Assembly: GCF_933775445.1 (NCBI RefSeq)
Contig: NC_065878.1
Location: 23,324,395 to 23,388,394, forward strand
Direction of reading: 5' to 3'
DNA length: 64,000 nucleotides
Origin: Argentina anserina
Lineage: Eukaryota > Streptophyta > Magnoliopsida > Rosales > Rosaceae
Below, in pieces: positions 36,240-49,900 of the stretch. The position numbers and the translations under genes are program-made. Within the stretch, counting starts at the first letter, position 1. Each line of letters starts with the position of its first letter. The notes below the pieces were generated by a model, which saw nothing but the letters and a program-made list of their open reading frames with translations, was not told the origin of the DNA and did not search any database.

Positions 36240-36474
36240 CCCCATGTCTCGCATCTTTTGTTTTTGTTACAAAAATGGTGGACTGGTAGTCAACCACTCA
36301 ATGACCTAGAGCATATTAAGGTAAAATGGCCCCTCCCCTCTATCGGGTGTTTTTCACTTGCGGATAATCAAATCTGAGACTTCCTCATTACCAGGAGTAT
36401 CTCAACCGCGTTCGCCCAACAAATATGTCTATTATGCTTTTCACCACTAGACCAAACCCCATGGGTCTCGCACC
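36240..36474 (-). mobile_element. tRNA-derived SINE with target-site duplication
   Basis: Read on the minus strand, the element starts near 36456 with a perfect A box (TGGTCTAGTGG). It contains a degenerate B box region (TCTCAGATTTGATTATCC, about 36384-36367) and ends near 36256 in an A-rich tail (gtaacaaaaacaaaa). It is flanked by an imperfect direct repeat: ccccatgtctcgcatc at 36240-36255 and ccccatgggtctcgcacc at 36457-36474. The A-to-B spacing is longer than in a tRNA gene, so the second box could be misassigned. The tail and flanking duplication still support a retroposed SINE. Confidence 0.68.
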
Positions 36475-39400
36475 TCTCTTTTTCTCAACAGGTCCTCTTT
36501 TCTTCTTGGGTAAAATTAATTAAGTGAAGACCATTAGTTGTGTATTGAAAGTAATGAAGGATAAATATATTTGTTTCCTGTCAATTAGAGCCTTTGATTG
36601 ACTACAGAAACTATAAGATAGATGCTAATGACAACTGATTTATGACGTATGTGTATGCATGTACATAAAGTCATGAATCAAATCCATGTCAACTACGTAC
36701 GAATACTGATACCAATCATCACAGGTATACCGGCGCAATACACATTGCCCTAACAGAAGAGTGCATAGCACGTGTCTGTTTGATCTTCTTCTTTTTTCTT
36801 TTGTTTTCACACGCCCGCACAGCACACATATAAACAGAAGCATCACTTCAGGCTACATCCGAAAGAATCCAAAAAGTTCCGAGAAAGGACCCCTTGATTA
36901 ATCGACCACTGAAGCAATTCCAATTCCAATTCCAATTCGTTCTTCTAGAATTAGGATTAGACAAAAACCACTACTAGACGATCCTCGTCACCAGCTGTGC
37001 AAAAACCCTTTCTTTTTCACGTATATGAAATAAAAACACCTTGTAATAAAAACATAGATGTTGGCTTCATTTTTTCTTTGAAGACCTTCACGGATGTAAT
37101 TCTTCATGTTTTGTGACATCTTCGAGCTCAAATAACTTTGTATGCGAAATACATCGATCTTCTCGTATTCTCTCTGTCATAATTGACAGTTTCATTATCA
37201 TATATAATTGAGATTTAAGAGAAAACATGAAGTGTAAACAAATTGCGGCGATTTTAACCAAAACTTTTATTTATCTCACAAGTACATCACTCTACTGCGA
37301 GGAACAGTACCAAAACTTTTATTAATTGTTGATCACGCTAATATAGATTGTGCTTGCCATTTGCTATTTGATGATCATTATTACACTATAACACTAAATA
37401 GGAGAAGGCCAATTACTAGATGCGAAGAGCACCTCGTAGTAAATACAAATTTTAAAAAGGAACAAGTCAAAACAAAACAAAACAAAACAAAGTCATCTTC
37501 AAAAGTAGTTAGTTAACTAATAAGATGCTAACTTGCAAATGACCAAGTCCAGTTCATCTAGCTCCTCTTCACCATCAGTAGCATATTCCACTCATGTCAA
37601 CCCATCACCGCATAATTCTGTGTTCATTAATCATTATCAAACCCTAGCTTGCTTTCTCATCATAAACCATAACCCTGGAAACACTGACCTAATTTCGACA
37701 CACCAATCATCCAAAGCAAAGAAAGAATAAAAGGGAAACACACAACACATTGCCGAACCCAATATGTATGTTCTTGCTGAAGTGCATGCAGCTTTACAAT
37801 CATTTCCCATAATCACTGGCAAAGCTATAAGACATTATTTCATTCTTTGTCTGCTAAAGCTTACCATCAAAATTTCGGCTGCCAGGTATATGACGATCTG
37901 AATGAACCAGATGGAAGGAAATGATTGGTCCGGTTAGGTTCTTTCTAGAGCTAAGCATCCCTTTTACATTTTCTTTTTTATTTTGTTTCCAAATGTGGAA
38001 AGTTAAGGTTTTCGTGAACTCTCTGCTGTGCACATTCCTTGCTCTCGTAGCTCGATAAAGAAGGGTTAGGGCATGCATATACTCCACTCTTTTTTGCGAG
38101 CCCCTAATTGGTCGAAACTTCAACTCTTTTTAAGCCCTTTCTTAGCTGCTCATCACTTTTTTTACCTATATTCTTTACGTCACATTCTTTACAGCCAAAC
38201 TCCATTTGGTCACATGGAATTTTCTTTTCGAACTCGATGAAAGCTATTTGACTTGCTCATAATTAAACTATGCGTATGAAAACGAAACTTCTTTCGGTGG
38301 AGCTAGCTAGCTAACGAAGGTTCCTGTCCATGATTAGGGTTTCGCTTTCACATTGCCTTTTATAAAACAAATCTGTATACTTCAAGTTCAGTTAGATACA
38401 ACTAGATCGAAGAAACATTTCATGCATGCTATATATTTGTGGTCTCGATCGATCTCTGATGTTCATCCTTTTCCTTTTGATTAAGTGTACGTACCTAACG
38501 TACATTATGTTGTAATTCGTAGCTATTGGTTATTTGATATTATCATATATTAAGTCTGAAATTATCAAGAATGAGTGCTCTTTCTTCCTTTATATGTTTA
38601 TTTTTTGTTTTAAATACATAACCTGTTACTAGTTCATAAGGTCGGGGAAGAAATGTATACATAAAAGGCCATGAAAGGTAGATCTCTTCCTCTTCATATT
38701 TCTTTATTATATTTGTTATATATAATAGAAGTGATTGTATAAACAAAGAACCCGCATCGATCACTTTGACATATATAGATGTAGCTGACAAGATAATTAG
38801 GATGAAATTAGTATGATAATCCATGATCGATCGAGTTAACAGTTCTAATATTGCTTCATGTTCCCACAACAGTATAAGTATATTGATCTTATGGTTAATT
38901 TACTTTCAACTGGTCACTCTTTTATATAAATGCTAAAATGCATTTTGTTTTATGTAAGACTTATTCGATATATGTGCTTGAGTTTCTGAAAGGGACTAAA
39001 GTTGGGTTGACATTTACCGTTACGTTTTTCAGTAATTTCAATTGCAACATGGACGAATAGGGTGATCATATCGAAAGAGAATTTGAATATTTTCGATCAA
39101 AATGCTGTACAGAATCTATGTATCTTTATATATACCTTTTGGTTTTACAGCTAATGATTTATGTTTTCCAACTATCTAACTATATGTATTCCAGTGAAAC
39201 AAGGAAAGTAGAAGTTCTTCTTGGATTTCGATGATCGCTGCCTTCTACCCGATTTCACATATCTACTTTCATATATACATGGAACACTATTTCACACTGT
39301 AAAGTCCTGCTAGCTAAGCTTGAAAGTTACATTCTTTGAAAGAAGAGCAACACATAGTTATCAAGGCCAAAATTAAGGACTATTCATATGATTTGCTTAT

Positions 39401-40603
39401 GACATCTACGATATGATTTCTTATGCAAACATAATATTTCATGTATCTAGTCTCTACATGGAATTCTTTGTCTCCTTTCATAATCTTTCAACGCCATCAT
39501 ATATATATATATATTCTCTTGATTAATAACTTAAACCATATGTATATGGTTGTTCTATAACAAAACTACCATTCGATTATGAGGTTATGTGAGGACATGT
39601 CTAGCTCAAATGTCAAAGCTTACAGGCAAAACTACCTTTCAATCATAATACTCAATGAATCATCTTCGATGACGTGCACTATTTTAGGATATTAGGCTAA
39701 GCACGATTCATTAGCTAAATGGAATGAGCTCTTCAAAACATGACACTAGATCTGAGTGAAATGCTGTTGACAACAATTTTCAGTTTCATAAAGGACTTTC
39801 ACCTAAATAGTAAAGCACCCGATCGAGTTGAACTTTGCCAAAAAAACCTGACTCTTCAATACATGTCAGCAAAAGTCTGAAATTGTACTATGAGCCATCA
39901 TGTGATTGCTGGTCAGGGTGAAAATAGACCAGGCTTCATATTCACTCCAGTGGTCTTGTAGCTAATAGCTGGTAATAAACACCTACACTTTCTGTGATAT
40001 TTATGTTCTAAGCTGAATGGTCTGAAGTGAACCCTAAAAGTTACAGAGGCTCCAAGCCTGAAGAAGAAGATGCGGGAACTATCATACGGTAAAATCCAAA
40101 ATGCATTGAATTTTGAACCTCTGTAGATTGATGATCAAAGTGATCAGTGACACAGTCCAGCCCACAAATATGCGCACATATTTTAGCTGAGGCAACTCAT
40201 ATCACTCATACAAATTGCAATACAATAATGATTATACTTCACAACTAAACACCAATAAAAATGACAAAGTAATAATATATTTAAAAGGGAGCAAGATAAT
40301 AGCCCTGGGACATTGCATTATAAAAATGAATGTGTCTTTTTCCCTACTTTGTCTTTATTATATGATATCATCATCACTCCCAATATTAGTGAATACTACT
40401 CCCACTCATTATTACTCATATAAATTCCCTCTCCTAGTAGCTCAAAGTCACAAAACCTACAACAACAAACCCATTGCAATTTGGCTACTCAGTTTCAGTG
40501 TATGTGTCTGTTACTCTTCCCTTTTGCTTTGTAGATATTTGTCAGGCTTCTCTGTTCCAAAGTTTGTGACTTTTCAAAGAGAGAAGATTGCGGGTTTTAG
40601 AGA
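36475..40603. other. Spacer and upstream region of the CCT gene
   Basis: I find no supportable gene. A hexamer repeat (CAATTC)4 lies at 36915-36938, and an AAAAC repeat lies near 37473-37492. The last few hundred bases should hold the CCT promoter. The stretch near 40417-40428 (catataaattcc) is a possible TATA box, about 180 bases before the start codon. Confidence 0.4.
36915..36938. repeat. (CAATTC)4 hexanucleotide repeat
   Basis: Four perfect tandem copies of a six-base unit are visible directly. No function is apparent. Confidence 0.9.
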
Positions 40604-43600
40604 ATGTATGCAGAGACTGGGCTCTTGTTCCCCTATTTCCAGAACGCCCCTCAAGACTTTCAGCAGTTGGAGGAGTTCTGCAGGAACCAGGTATCCACTG
40701 CTTCAATGGTAACCCTCTTTCTCTTTTCACACATACTTGTATGCTTTTAACTCTTAATTACATGAATTTGTGATATTTATGTTCGATTTTCTTGTGGATT
40801 TTGCTTGATCTGCATTGATTTGATTGTTTATGAGATGGGTTTGAGCTGATTCAACAGAAAGATGTTTGCTTGGCCTTGGTGTATTCTCTGTCTAAGAACA
40901 CTGAAATTTTTTGTTTGTTTCTTGGGAAAATGGGATTTTGATGCAAAAGTATAATCTTTTGATAATCTTTGTGCTATTGGATTTGTTTAAAGAGTGAATA
41001 ATTTTGGTGAAATAGTTGCCTTGTTTATTATAATTTGAGTTAGGAAGAGAAGAGAAATAGGGACAAAAAGGGGAAAAGGTCTACAGTTAATGGTGAATTT
41101 GAGATATTTGACAATTGAAGAACACTTTTTTTTTGTTTGGATGTGAATTGAAGAACACTTGAGTCTCATCATCTATAACCAAATCTTTACACTTATAAGG
41201 ATAATTCATCATAACTATGTTTCTCTCCTGCTTTATTCCATGGGGGAAGGGATTCTCTCCATTTTTCTGAATCCAAAACACTAAGGGTTTTAATTTTACA
41301 GTAACTGGGTTTTAGCAAATTGGAGAAAGAAAAAGGAAAAGAAATTTCGATGTTTTTGTTGGCTTTATTTGCCCAGGGCATGCATGAGAACAGCTGGAGC
41401 TAGCTTTATGAGCTGGATCTGGAAAAGGATAAAAGTGGAAGTTGTTTACTTGTAAACGTTTCATACTTCCGTGCTCTATAATTTCTCTTTTTTCTCTGCT
41501 AGTAGCCTAGTAGTGTCTAGACTTGTGGTTGGAAGTTTATCTTTTTCACCATTTTCACACTAATGCTAAACTGGGAAAGAGAGGGGGAAAAGGGTATAAG
41601 AAAGGTAAAAAGTGTTCATCTTCATGGTCCTCATTGATTTTACTTTTGGTATTAAAAAACTGCACTTTTGGAGTGGAATTCATATCAATATCTTAAGCCA
41701 TGTTCGTCTGTATTTTATGTACTGCTGCTTGCAATGTTTTGCTCGATGGCGGGCCAATATCTTAGTCCTCAACTGAATCTGCATTCATAAGGATCATATA
41801 TATGATCTTCAAATTACAAAGTCATATGCTTTCTGTTTGTTCTTGAGCCTCTTGCTAAATGCTAATACTTCCAACTAATTGTTCTCATCTACTACTATAT
41901 GTCTAATAGGAATAAAATTTAAAGTTCATAAACACTAATTGACTCTATTTCACCTGGAATGATAATCGTCTCCTGAAGGTTCCGATGAATCTTGGTATTG
42001 GTTTTCTGATTTTGATTGTCCTTTGTCTATAGCAGAATAACCTTGTAGAGGCCTCCATGATATCAGAATACGACCTGGGAGGAGATTGGGATCTATTTAA
42101 AGCTCCTGAGCCTATCATTGAAGAACCCGTTCTTGGTCTGGATCCTATGGCGGCATTCTCAATGATGTCTGTTGGGGAAGATGTCATCTCCTCTCAAGGA
42201 CTCAAGGCTGCAGACATTGAATCACTTCAAAGTGAACAGCTATTGGATGATGCTTTCTATGACAAGGATATCCTAGAAAAGGATCCAGCAGAAACACCAC
42301 TTTCTGAGGTCCTTGATATCAAAATGCCTGATATGGGGACAGATGGAATTCAAGTTCAAGAAGACAAACCACTTCGTAACATACAATTCCAGAAAAGTGG
42401 TAGCTCAGGATGCCTAAGCTCAATGGAGTGGATGCAAGGAGCTTCAACGAACCCTAATTTTATGGAGTTACCCGGAATGGATTTTGCTACTGCTTATGGG
42501 ATTCGGAGGGCATTTAGTGAAGGAGATATCAAGGTCAGATATAGTTAGTTAAGTTGTTTTTTTTTATGTTCATTCTAGTAGAATCAGTATATATAACTTC
42601 GTACAAGGTCAAGACTGGCACTTATGTATAACATAGATTGGGCTGAGGCATAATATGATTAAAGGAGACACCGATATCTTGATAATCTGTGAATCTCTTA
42701 TCAAAATTAGAGACAGCCTATTCAGTCTATTGAAACCCCCTTCCTCACAGATGAATGCATGTGCAACTGATGTCCAGAAATCAGGGAATCATTTCAGAGA
42801 TAGGATCTCTGAGCACTTCAAATGCATCAATAATATCGTTTATTTGCAGTCAAGCTCTGCTCAATGATTGACTTTGTACCAAAGTCTGAGAAATGTTTAG
42901 ACATGTCTGGCCATTTTCACAGGATGGGGATGGGTCATTGATACTGAGTTTTTATGACAGACACTTGGTAGCTGTAACATAAGCCTCGTCCATCCTCCTC
43001 TTGAGCGGTCAATTATAATCACCAACTGCACCACCGAGGCACGCATGGAAAAACTTTCAAGATACAGGAACAAGAAGTCAAAGAGGAACTTTGGAAGGAA
43101 AATCAAGGTAAATCCTGATCATTAGTGCTTCTCTTATATTATTTTGGATTACATTGAATTAATACGGTATACAGAAACAAATCATAGCAAGATAGAGTCA
43201 AGGTTCAGGACTGCATATCCGTGTACAAGAAAAAGTAACATTTGTCTTATTACTGCTATATTTATACTGCACACTCTCAAACTATTATGATATCAGATTT
43301 TTTTACGATATTAGATGGCCGGCATAGTGAACAACCGTTATCTGTTTGTTATGTTACATGTCTTTTCATTGGATATTCCTTGGGTTCTTTGTGAGGGATT
43401 AAGTTGATTAATGTTGCAACTTCCCTCAGTTCCCTGGGGCTTTTGAGCTATATGCATGGATGCTTCGCCAGTAGTAACTTAAATTGCTGCACTAGGCATG
43501 CTGTTGTAACCATGAGTGTTCCATGTCCACTTCAAAAACCAAGATTCATGTCCGTCAGAATATGCATAAATTTTGATGCTTTAATTGGTGGAACAGCATC

Positions 43601-43765
43601 TTAAGTTTCATATCTACTAGCTTTCATTGCTGAAACCTTATTGAAGAAACTAATGAAATGCTTCTCTTTCAGTATGCGTGCAGGAAGGCTCTTGCAGACA
43701 ACCAGCCGAGGATCCGTGGAAGGTTTGCAAAGACTGAAGAATCAACTCATGCCAAGAGGCAGTAA
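40604..43765 (+). CDS. CCT-motif family protein (At5g53420/At4g27900-like)
   Basis: Four exons (40604-40708, 42036-42533, 42961-43107, 43673-43765) give 280 residues. If the acceptor AG at 42031-42032 is used instead, one Gln is added. The N-terminus MYAETGLLFPYFQN and the segment EYDLGGDWDLFKAPEPIIEEP are family hallmarks. The C-terminal CCT motif (about residues 228-272) reads MEKLSRYRNKKSKRNFGRK, then IKYACRKALAD and QPRIRGRFAK, with the conserved basic residues in place. CCT domains bind DNA with NF-Y partners and act in the nucleus. This subfamily lacks the B-box and response-regulator domains of CO and PRR proteins. Intron 1 is long (1.3 kb). The gene sits between the NudC and ATX genes, the order I remember from Arabidopsis. 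Confidence 0.9.
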
Positions 43766-46700
43766 CTGTTGACATATTATGATTACAATGTAGGAATGAA
43801 GTAGCTGCTAGGTTCCAAAGATGTAATATGGAAGAGATCAGTAGTGGTATCAAGCATGGCGTGATGTAGTAGACTTGGACTCAGTTTAGGTGCTCAATAA
43901 ACCAGACTCCTCCTCCCCCCTTCAAAATCCTGCTTAGTATTTCATCCCTTTCTTGCTGTAGTGACCTTCTCTCTACTCTTAGACGTGCATGGCCAGTTTC
44001 AGGTGTAAATAGGGTATGCTAAATAAACCGGGGAAGCAAAACCAGTTCTACTTGTTCATATTATATATGGTATGAAGGAAAATTTTGTGGTTCCTCAGTG
44101 TAGCTATGAATTGCTGGTAGAGATAGTTTATTTTAAAGGGTTGTTTTTGTTTCTTGTGAATGAGGCTATTACTTTTACTTCCCTGATCCATACAACACTG
44201 TTATATTTGACAGTCATCTGTTAATATCGTACTACCTGGTATACTGAACCTCTGGACTGGTTCAACTATGAACACAACATTTTAGCACGCAGATAGATCA
44301 AGTGCAACTACTTGGATGATAACTTGTGTTTTCTCCCTTTGGGATAACCAGGTATTTGCGCCAGGTACAGATCACCCGGTATTGGTGATCCTGCAAGTAA
44401 GACAATGTTGTTTTCGGGCCTGCTGGTAGTTTTGGCTGACGCCGGAGGATGTGCAAAAACGTTGCTATGAAGTCTGAAGATTTTTTATAAGAGGTTGTTC
44501 TAGTTTCTTTACTAGAAGTTCTGAACCACCTTCTCCTGTTCTTTTGGTCATCACTAGTTTCAGTATGCGTGTCACTCGCTGCAAACACAAAGCGCCATAC
44601 AAGGTCTTTTGTTGCAGAGTTCCATTTATGCAACAAAGTACACCTGTTGCCTTCTGCTATTACAGAATGCTAGCCCTTTTGCTCAGAAACCATAACACTG
44701 TACCAACCAAATCCCAAAGGACATGGAAAGCTAGCTCCTCCTCCTCTCATTTTGTGCACTCAGTAACCAGCTCTGTGATTTCGGGTCCCACATCTTCGAA
44801 GTCGCACAGTAAGTTTCCCTGGTCTTATTTCTTCTTCTCTGTCTCTCTCCCATCAAAAACCTCAGAAAAAAAAGCAACTCCTTCCAGACCCAAATGTATG
44901 TAAGCTCATCGGAGACAATAAGTGCAGCAAAACGTGGGCACGAGGACTCAACGTATTACAACCAACTGAACCATGTAAACCAACATTACCCAAAAAAGGA
45001 AACTTTCCCCGCATTTTTGGAAGAAGCTCACTAGCTCACACAGACATGTATGTATTCCCATCCATAGCTCAAGCTCAACCAGACTTCATATTTGTTTCTT
45101 CTTCTACTACATCTACAGGTGGTCAACTCTCAGCGTATTATGACAGAGCAATAAGGCGCCACTCTCTCACACGATCCAACTTGGTATTCCAAATTAACGG
45201 CTGCCATGATCGTCATTATATCCTTCTGCTTTCTCTGGATGATAAACAATTGCACTAAAAATCCCAAAACAACTTCGTTGGTGATATCTCCATATGCCAC
45301 TACTTCTCTACACGACCACAATCCAAAGAAGCCGGACTCTGTTCGTTTTTCAAATACCCACCTCTAGTACCCACCTCTAACACCCACCAATACTTACAAA
45401 CTCAAAATCACTGCTGTCAAAGGACCATAGACGCAGAGGTCAAGGCCATTCCCTTCTTCACTTTTTCAGAAACAGAGAACATTTCAACCCGCATAACCAA
45501 CCCTTTTGACAACCATGAAAATCGAAGAAATATGAAATCTTCATGCTCACAAACAAAGAGCATCACTCAATCGTCCACAAATTTCTTCTAGTCAACTAGA
45601 TTCAGATCGTCGAGTTGGTCCGAGAACTAACAGTGAATTAGAGGGTTTTATATATGTAAAGGATTAAGATTTAGATACCATAATGGTAACAGTACGTGTT
45701 CCACGACATGGAGGATATACCAAAAATAACCCCAACCCCAGGAAATTGGTGGGAAAAATTTCGTGCTCTTCCCTCCCGTGAAGATTTTCATTTCTCAGAT
45801 TTCGTACTTCAAAACCCTATCCTCCTTATCATGATTCGTAACACTATAGAAATCATAACGAAATGATGAAAATGAAAAAGAAAAAAGAGAGAATAAAGTT
45901 CAATAATTTCCGACCCTGCCGCCCATATATCTCCGATCACCACCACCAAATTTACAGAAAATTCATCAACTACAATTCTTGAACCAAAACCCATTAAAAT
46001 TTTCATCTCTCAACTTGCCCATACTCCTCCAACCCCAAAAAGATGAAAACACTGTGGATTAATTTCAGTCTCATTGTACCAAGTTAAAACCTTCAGCCAA
46101 GAACTTGCAGCTTTCAAAAACCGACCGACTCCCACTACAAATCGACCTAACTTCGCACTAAAATCATTTCTATGTGCACAAATTCAACTCATTTTATCAA
46201 ATCCCACAACCCAAATCGACTCAAAACCAATAACCATAGAAATTGGACACCCGCATTGTAGCTCAAAGTTTCCAACTTTCGTGGAACAAAAAAAAACCAT
46301 GGCAAACCCAAAATGAATAGTCAAATTCATAAATTAAACACCATATATTGGCCATGACCACCATTGCTCTGAAGAATTTGTGCTCTAAACACGTAATGCG
46401 CACGTTAGCAACTCACACCCTTCTCTCTCCTCTCTCTCTCTCTAAAATAAAAAAGAGATAAAACAGAGAGAAACAAACACATCGAAGAAGAGAAAAAGCC
46501 TCCTACTTTTTTCTCCAGTGTTATCTAAATCTCTCTCTCTGCTACTCACAACAAAAATTTCAACTTCCCGATTTTGGCATTGTCAAACTTTTAAATTCCA
46601 TTTCTCTCCCTCCGTCTCTGTCTCCTCATTCCTTCCTCTGTAGCAGTTGGGTGGAGAGAGAGAGAGAGAGAGAAACAATAGATCCCTATTTCCCTTATCC

Positions 46701-46942
46701 AATTTCCGATCCCCGGCCACTCTCCGGTGGCCCCAGTTAGGGTTCTCAGTAAAGTTCGAGTCTTTTCCGGGGGAGAAATTCTGGGCAGGTCGTGGTTTTC
46801 GTCGATTTCTGCTCTGTTCTGGGTTTTTTTTTGTTGAACATTTTGTTTTGTTCAATTTGGGGATTAGGGTTTATTGGGAAATTGGGGGTTTGTTGAGGTG
46901 AATTGAGGAAGTAGATTATGCGGGAGTGACAGTGTTGTAACG
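43766..46942. other. CCT 3' end, spacer and ATX upstream region
   Basis: The first few hundred bases are probably CCT 3' untranslated sequence. A 112-codon ORF on the minus strand (44636-44298) matches no known family. From about 46400 on, pyrimidine-rich sequence and a (GA)n tract (46654-46673) look like the ATX promoter and leader. The leader may be contiguous with the start codon at 46943. Confidence 0.4.
46654..46673. repeat. (GA)n microsatellite in the ATX leader region
   Basis: A GA dinucleotide run of about 20 bases lies about 270 bases upstream of the ATX start codon. GA/CT tracts are common in plant leaders and core promoters, so a role is possible but unproven. Confidence 0.85.
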
Positions 46943-49900
46943 ATGATTATCAAGAAGAATCTCAAATCGCAAATGCCGAGTTTGAAACGGTGCAAATTGG
47001 GCGATTCCGAGGAGGAAGACAGCTCCGCCGGCAAGAAGAAGAGGAGGACCGGCGGGTATTACCCGCTCAATTTGCTCGGCGAGGTCGCGGCGGGGATTAT
47101 TCCGGTGAGCTTCCGCGGCTTGCTTGCGGAGAAGGGCGGGTTCTCGTGGTGCACGGAAGTGTCGTGCTCGCCGCCGGAGGCGGAGGAGGCGGTGGTGGTG
47201 GTGGTGGAGTCGAGATCGAATAAGGCGAGGAAAACGAAGGCGGCTGCGGCGGAGGAGTCGCGGCCGCCGCTGGTGAGGACTTCGAGGGGGCGCGTGCAGG
47301 TGCTGCCGTCGAGGTTTAATGACTCGGTGATCGAGAATTGGAGGAAAGAGAGTAAAACTAGTGTGAGGGAGAGCAATGTGGAAGATGAGAGGGTGAGTTT
47401 GAGGCCGCAGAGAAATGGGAAGAAGGTGAAGAGTAATGCTGGATATGGCTCCAAGAAGTATTCGGGTTATTATGAAGAAGAAGAAGAAGAAGAGGAGGAG
47501 GAGGTGGAGGAAGTAGAAGAAGAGGAAGAAGAGTGTGTGGCGTATAAGAGTTATAAGAAGTATAACTCGGGCTCAAGGAGTACACTCACTTCAGTGCATG
47601 AGCATTTGGGGGTTGGAGATGACAAGTGTGAGGTTGTGGAGATTATTGATGAGGAAGAAGAAGAAGATGAGTTAGAGGGTGCAGTGAGGATGGAGCAGAG
47701 GAAGGATGGGTTGTATGGACCGGAAGATTTTTATTCCGGCGACTTAGTTTGGGCGAAGCCAGGGAAAAAGGAGCCGTTTTGGCCGGCCATTGTTATTGAT
47801 CCAATGACACAAGCGCCGGAGTTGGTTTTGAGGGCTTGCATACCTGATGCAGCTTGTGTCATGTTTTTCGGGTACTCTGGGAATGAGAACCAAAGGGTAT
47901 GGATTGTTTCTCTATTTGGAGTTTACTATATATGGGACTGGTGTTATTAATGCATAGGAGAGTGGTTATTTGATAGTATTATTTGTGTGATCTTGAGCAG
48001 GATTATGCCTGGGTCAAAAGGGGATCGCTTTTTCCATTTATGGATTATATAGACAGGTTTGTGGTTGTTTCGGTTTTAATAAGTATCTGAATTGCAATTT
48101 AGTGAACCCTGTTGTGGTTATGTATTTCTTGGCATGATGTAGGTTCAAAGAGCAGTCTGAACTGGGCAACTGCAAGCCTTGTGATTTCCAGATGGCAACT
48201 GAGGAGGCATTTTTGGTGGAACAGGGGTTTACAGAGAAGTTGTTAGCAGATATTAACATGGCAGCTGGGAACCCAGTGTATGATGAAACTCTATCCAGAG
48301 GAGTTCAAGAGGCTACTGGTTCCAATCATGATCTTGACTATCACTTTGTGGACCAGGCGAGTTCTCCTAAGAGATTAGACTTATTTTCCTTCTTCATGTT
48401 GTGTAATTACTAGGAAAAAACATCAACACAGAATTGCCCAAACATTATGGAATAGATCAATTTAAATGAATAGCATATCTGGGTTTAATGGACCTTTTTC
48501 TATTCTTTACTTTGTTCGTGAGATTGTATCAGAATTGGTCTTTTTGCTTAGGAATTCAATTGAGGTGTTCACACAACATTAGTTTCTCCATTATAGTCAG
48601 GAAAATATATCAACTATTTGGAAAGGCCATTTGTCATTGAAATTTTATTTATCTTCATGCAGGACATCTACCAGACGAAGAAAGACCCAAGAGCCTGTGA
48701 AAGCTGCGGCTCTAAACTCAAAATTCCAAAGAAAATGAAGATTCCTTCTGGAGGCCAAATCCTTTGTAAAACATGTGCTAAGGTAGGGTTTGAGCGACCT
48801 GCGTAATTTGGGTGTTCTGATGTTAGTTTTAAATTGGTCTCTGGCATTCTGGATTGTTTATTGTTCATATTTCATGACCTTATTTTTTGACAGTTAACAA
48901 AATCAAAACATGTTTGTGGCATATGCAAGAAGTGGAATCAGCCTGAAAGTGGAACTTGGGTAAGAAACCTATATGTAATGCTAGGGTTGTGAAATTATGC
49001 TCTTTATTATAACTGATGTTCCTTATTAACTCTGTTTAACTCTACTTTGAGCAGGTCCGGTGTGATGGTTGCAGAGTATGGGTGCATGCAGAATGTGATA
49101 GAATTAACACAAATTATTTTAAGGTGCATACACCATACCTAATATCATTAATTTTTCACTCAGTTTGCATAATGAATGTGTTAAGATTTGCTGACTTTGT
49201 TGTTTCTTTTTGGCAGACATGCACCGATTATTTCTGCCCTCCTTGCAAAGTAAAGTTTAACTTTGAATTGTCAGATTCTGAAAAGGAGCAACCTAAAGTC
49301 AAGTAAGTCTAATGTAATTCATTTGTTGAAGGTTCTGTTGTTAAGTATTTTATGGATAAGAATGTTGCAATACCAATCTGTTATCTCTGGTCCTTGACGT
49401 TTATTGAATATCTGGTGCAGGTCTAATAAAAATGAGGCACAATTGGTGCTGCCTAACAAGGTTACTGTCCTCTGTAACAGTGTGGAAGGCATATACTTTC
49501 CAAGTCTTCACTCGTAAGCATACGATTGGCTTCTCTTTTGCCTTTTTTAGTTCTCTCTTGGAAAGTTATATTTTGAAGTTTTCATAGTGTTAATTATATT
49601 CTTGTCTTTTCTCTGTGATTCATCTATATCCGTTTCTCTTATGTGTCAGTGTTGTGTGCAAGTGTGGGTACTGCGGGACAGAAAAGCAAGCGCTCAGTGA
49701 ATGGGAGCGACACACAGGTTCCAAGTCCAGAAACTGGAGGACGAGTGTCAGAGTTAAAGGCTCCTTACTGGCACTGGAACAATGGGTCTGAACTATACTC
49801 TCAGATAATTTGTTTTCCTTTTCCTGTCTAGTAGTATGCCAGTGGCCTCTCAGACATCAAATGTTGTTAATGCAAATCTCATTTGACTATGCAGATGCTA

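Noticed and set aside
39927..39939. Thirteen-base match to the core of miR166 (gaccaggcttcat)
   Set aside because: The match stops after 13 bases, and no star sequence or pairing arm is found upstream or downstream, so it is not a precursor.
44298..44903. ORFs on both strands between the CCT and ATX genes
   Set aside because: They have no recognisable domain and no exon-intron logic, and the composition is like spacer.
47059..47585. Minus-strand ORFs opposite ATX exon 1
   Set aside because: They derive from the GC-rich and poly-Glu coding sequence of the + strand.
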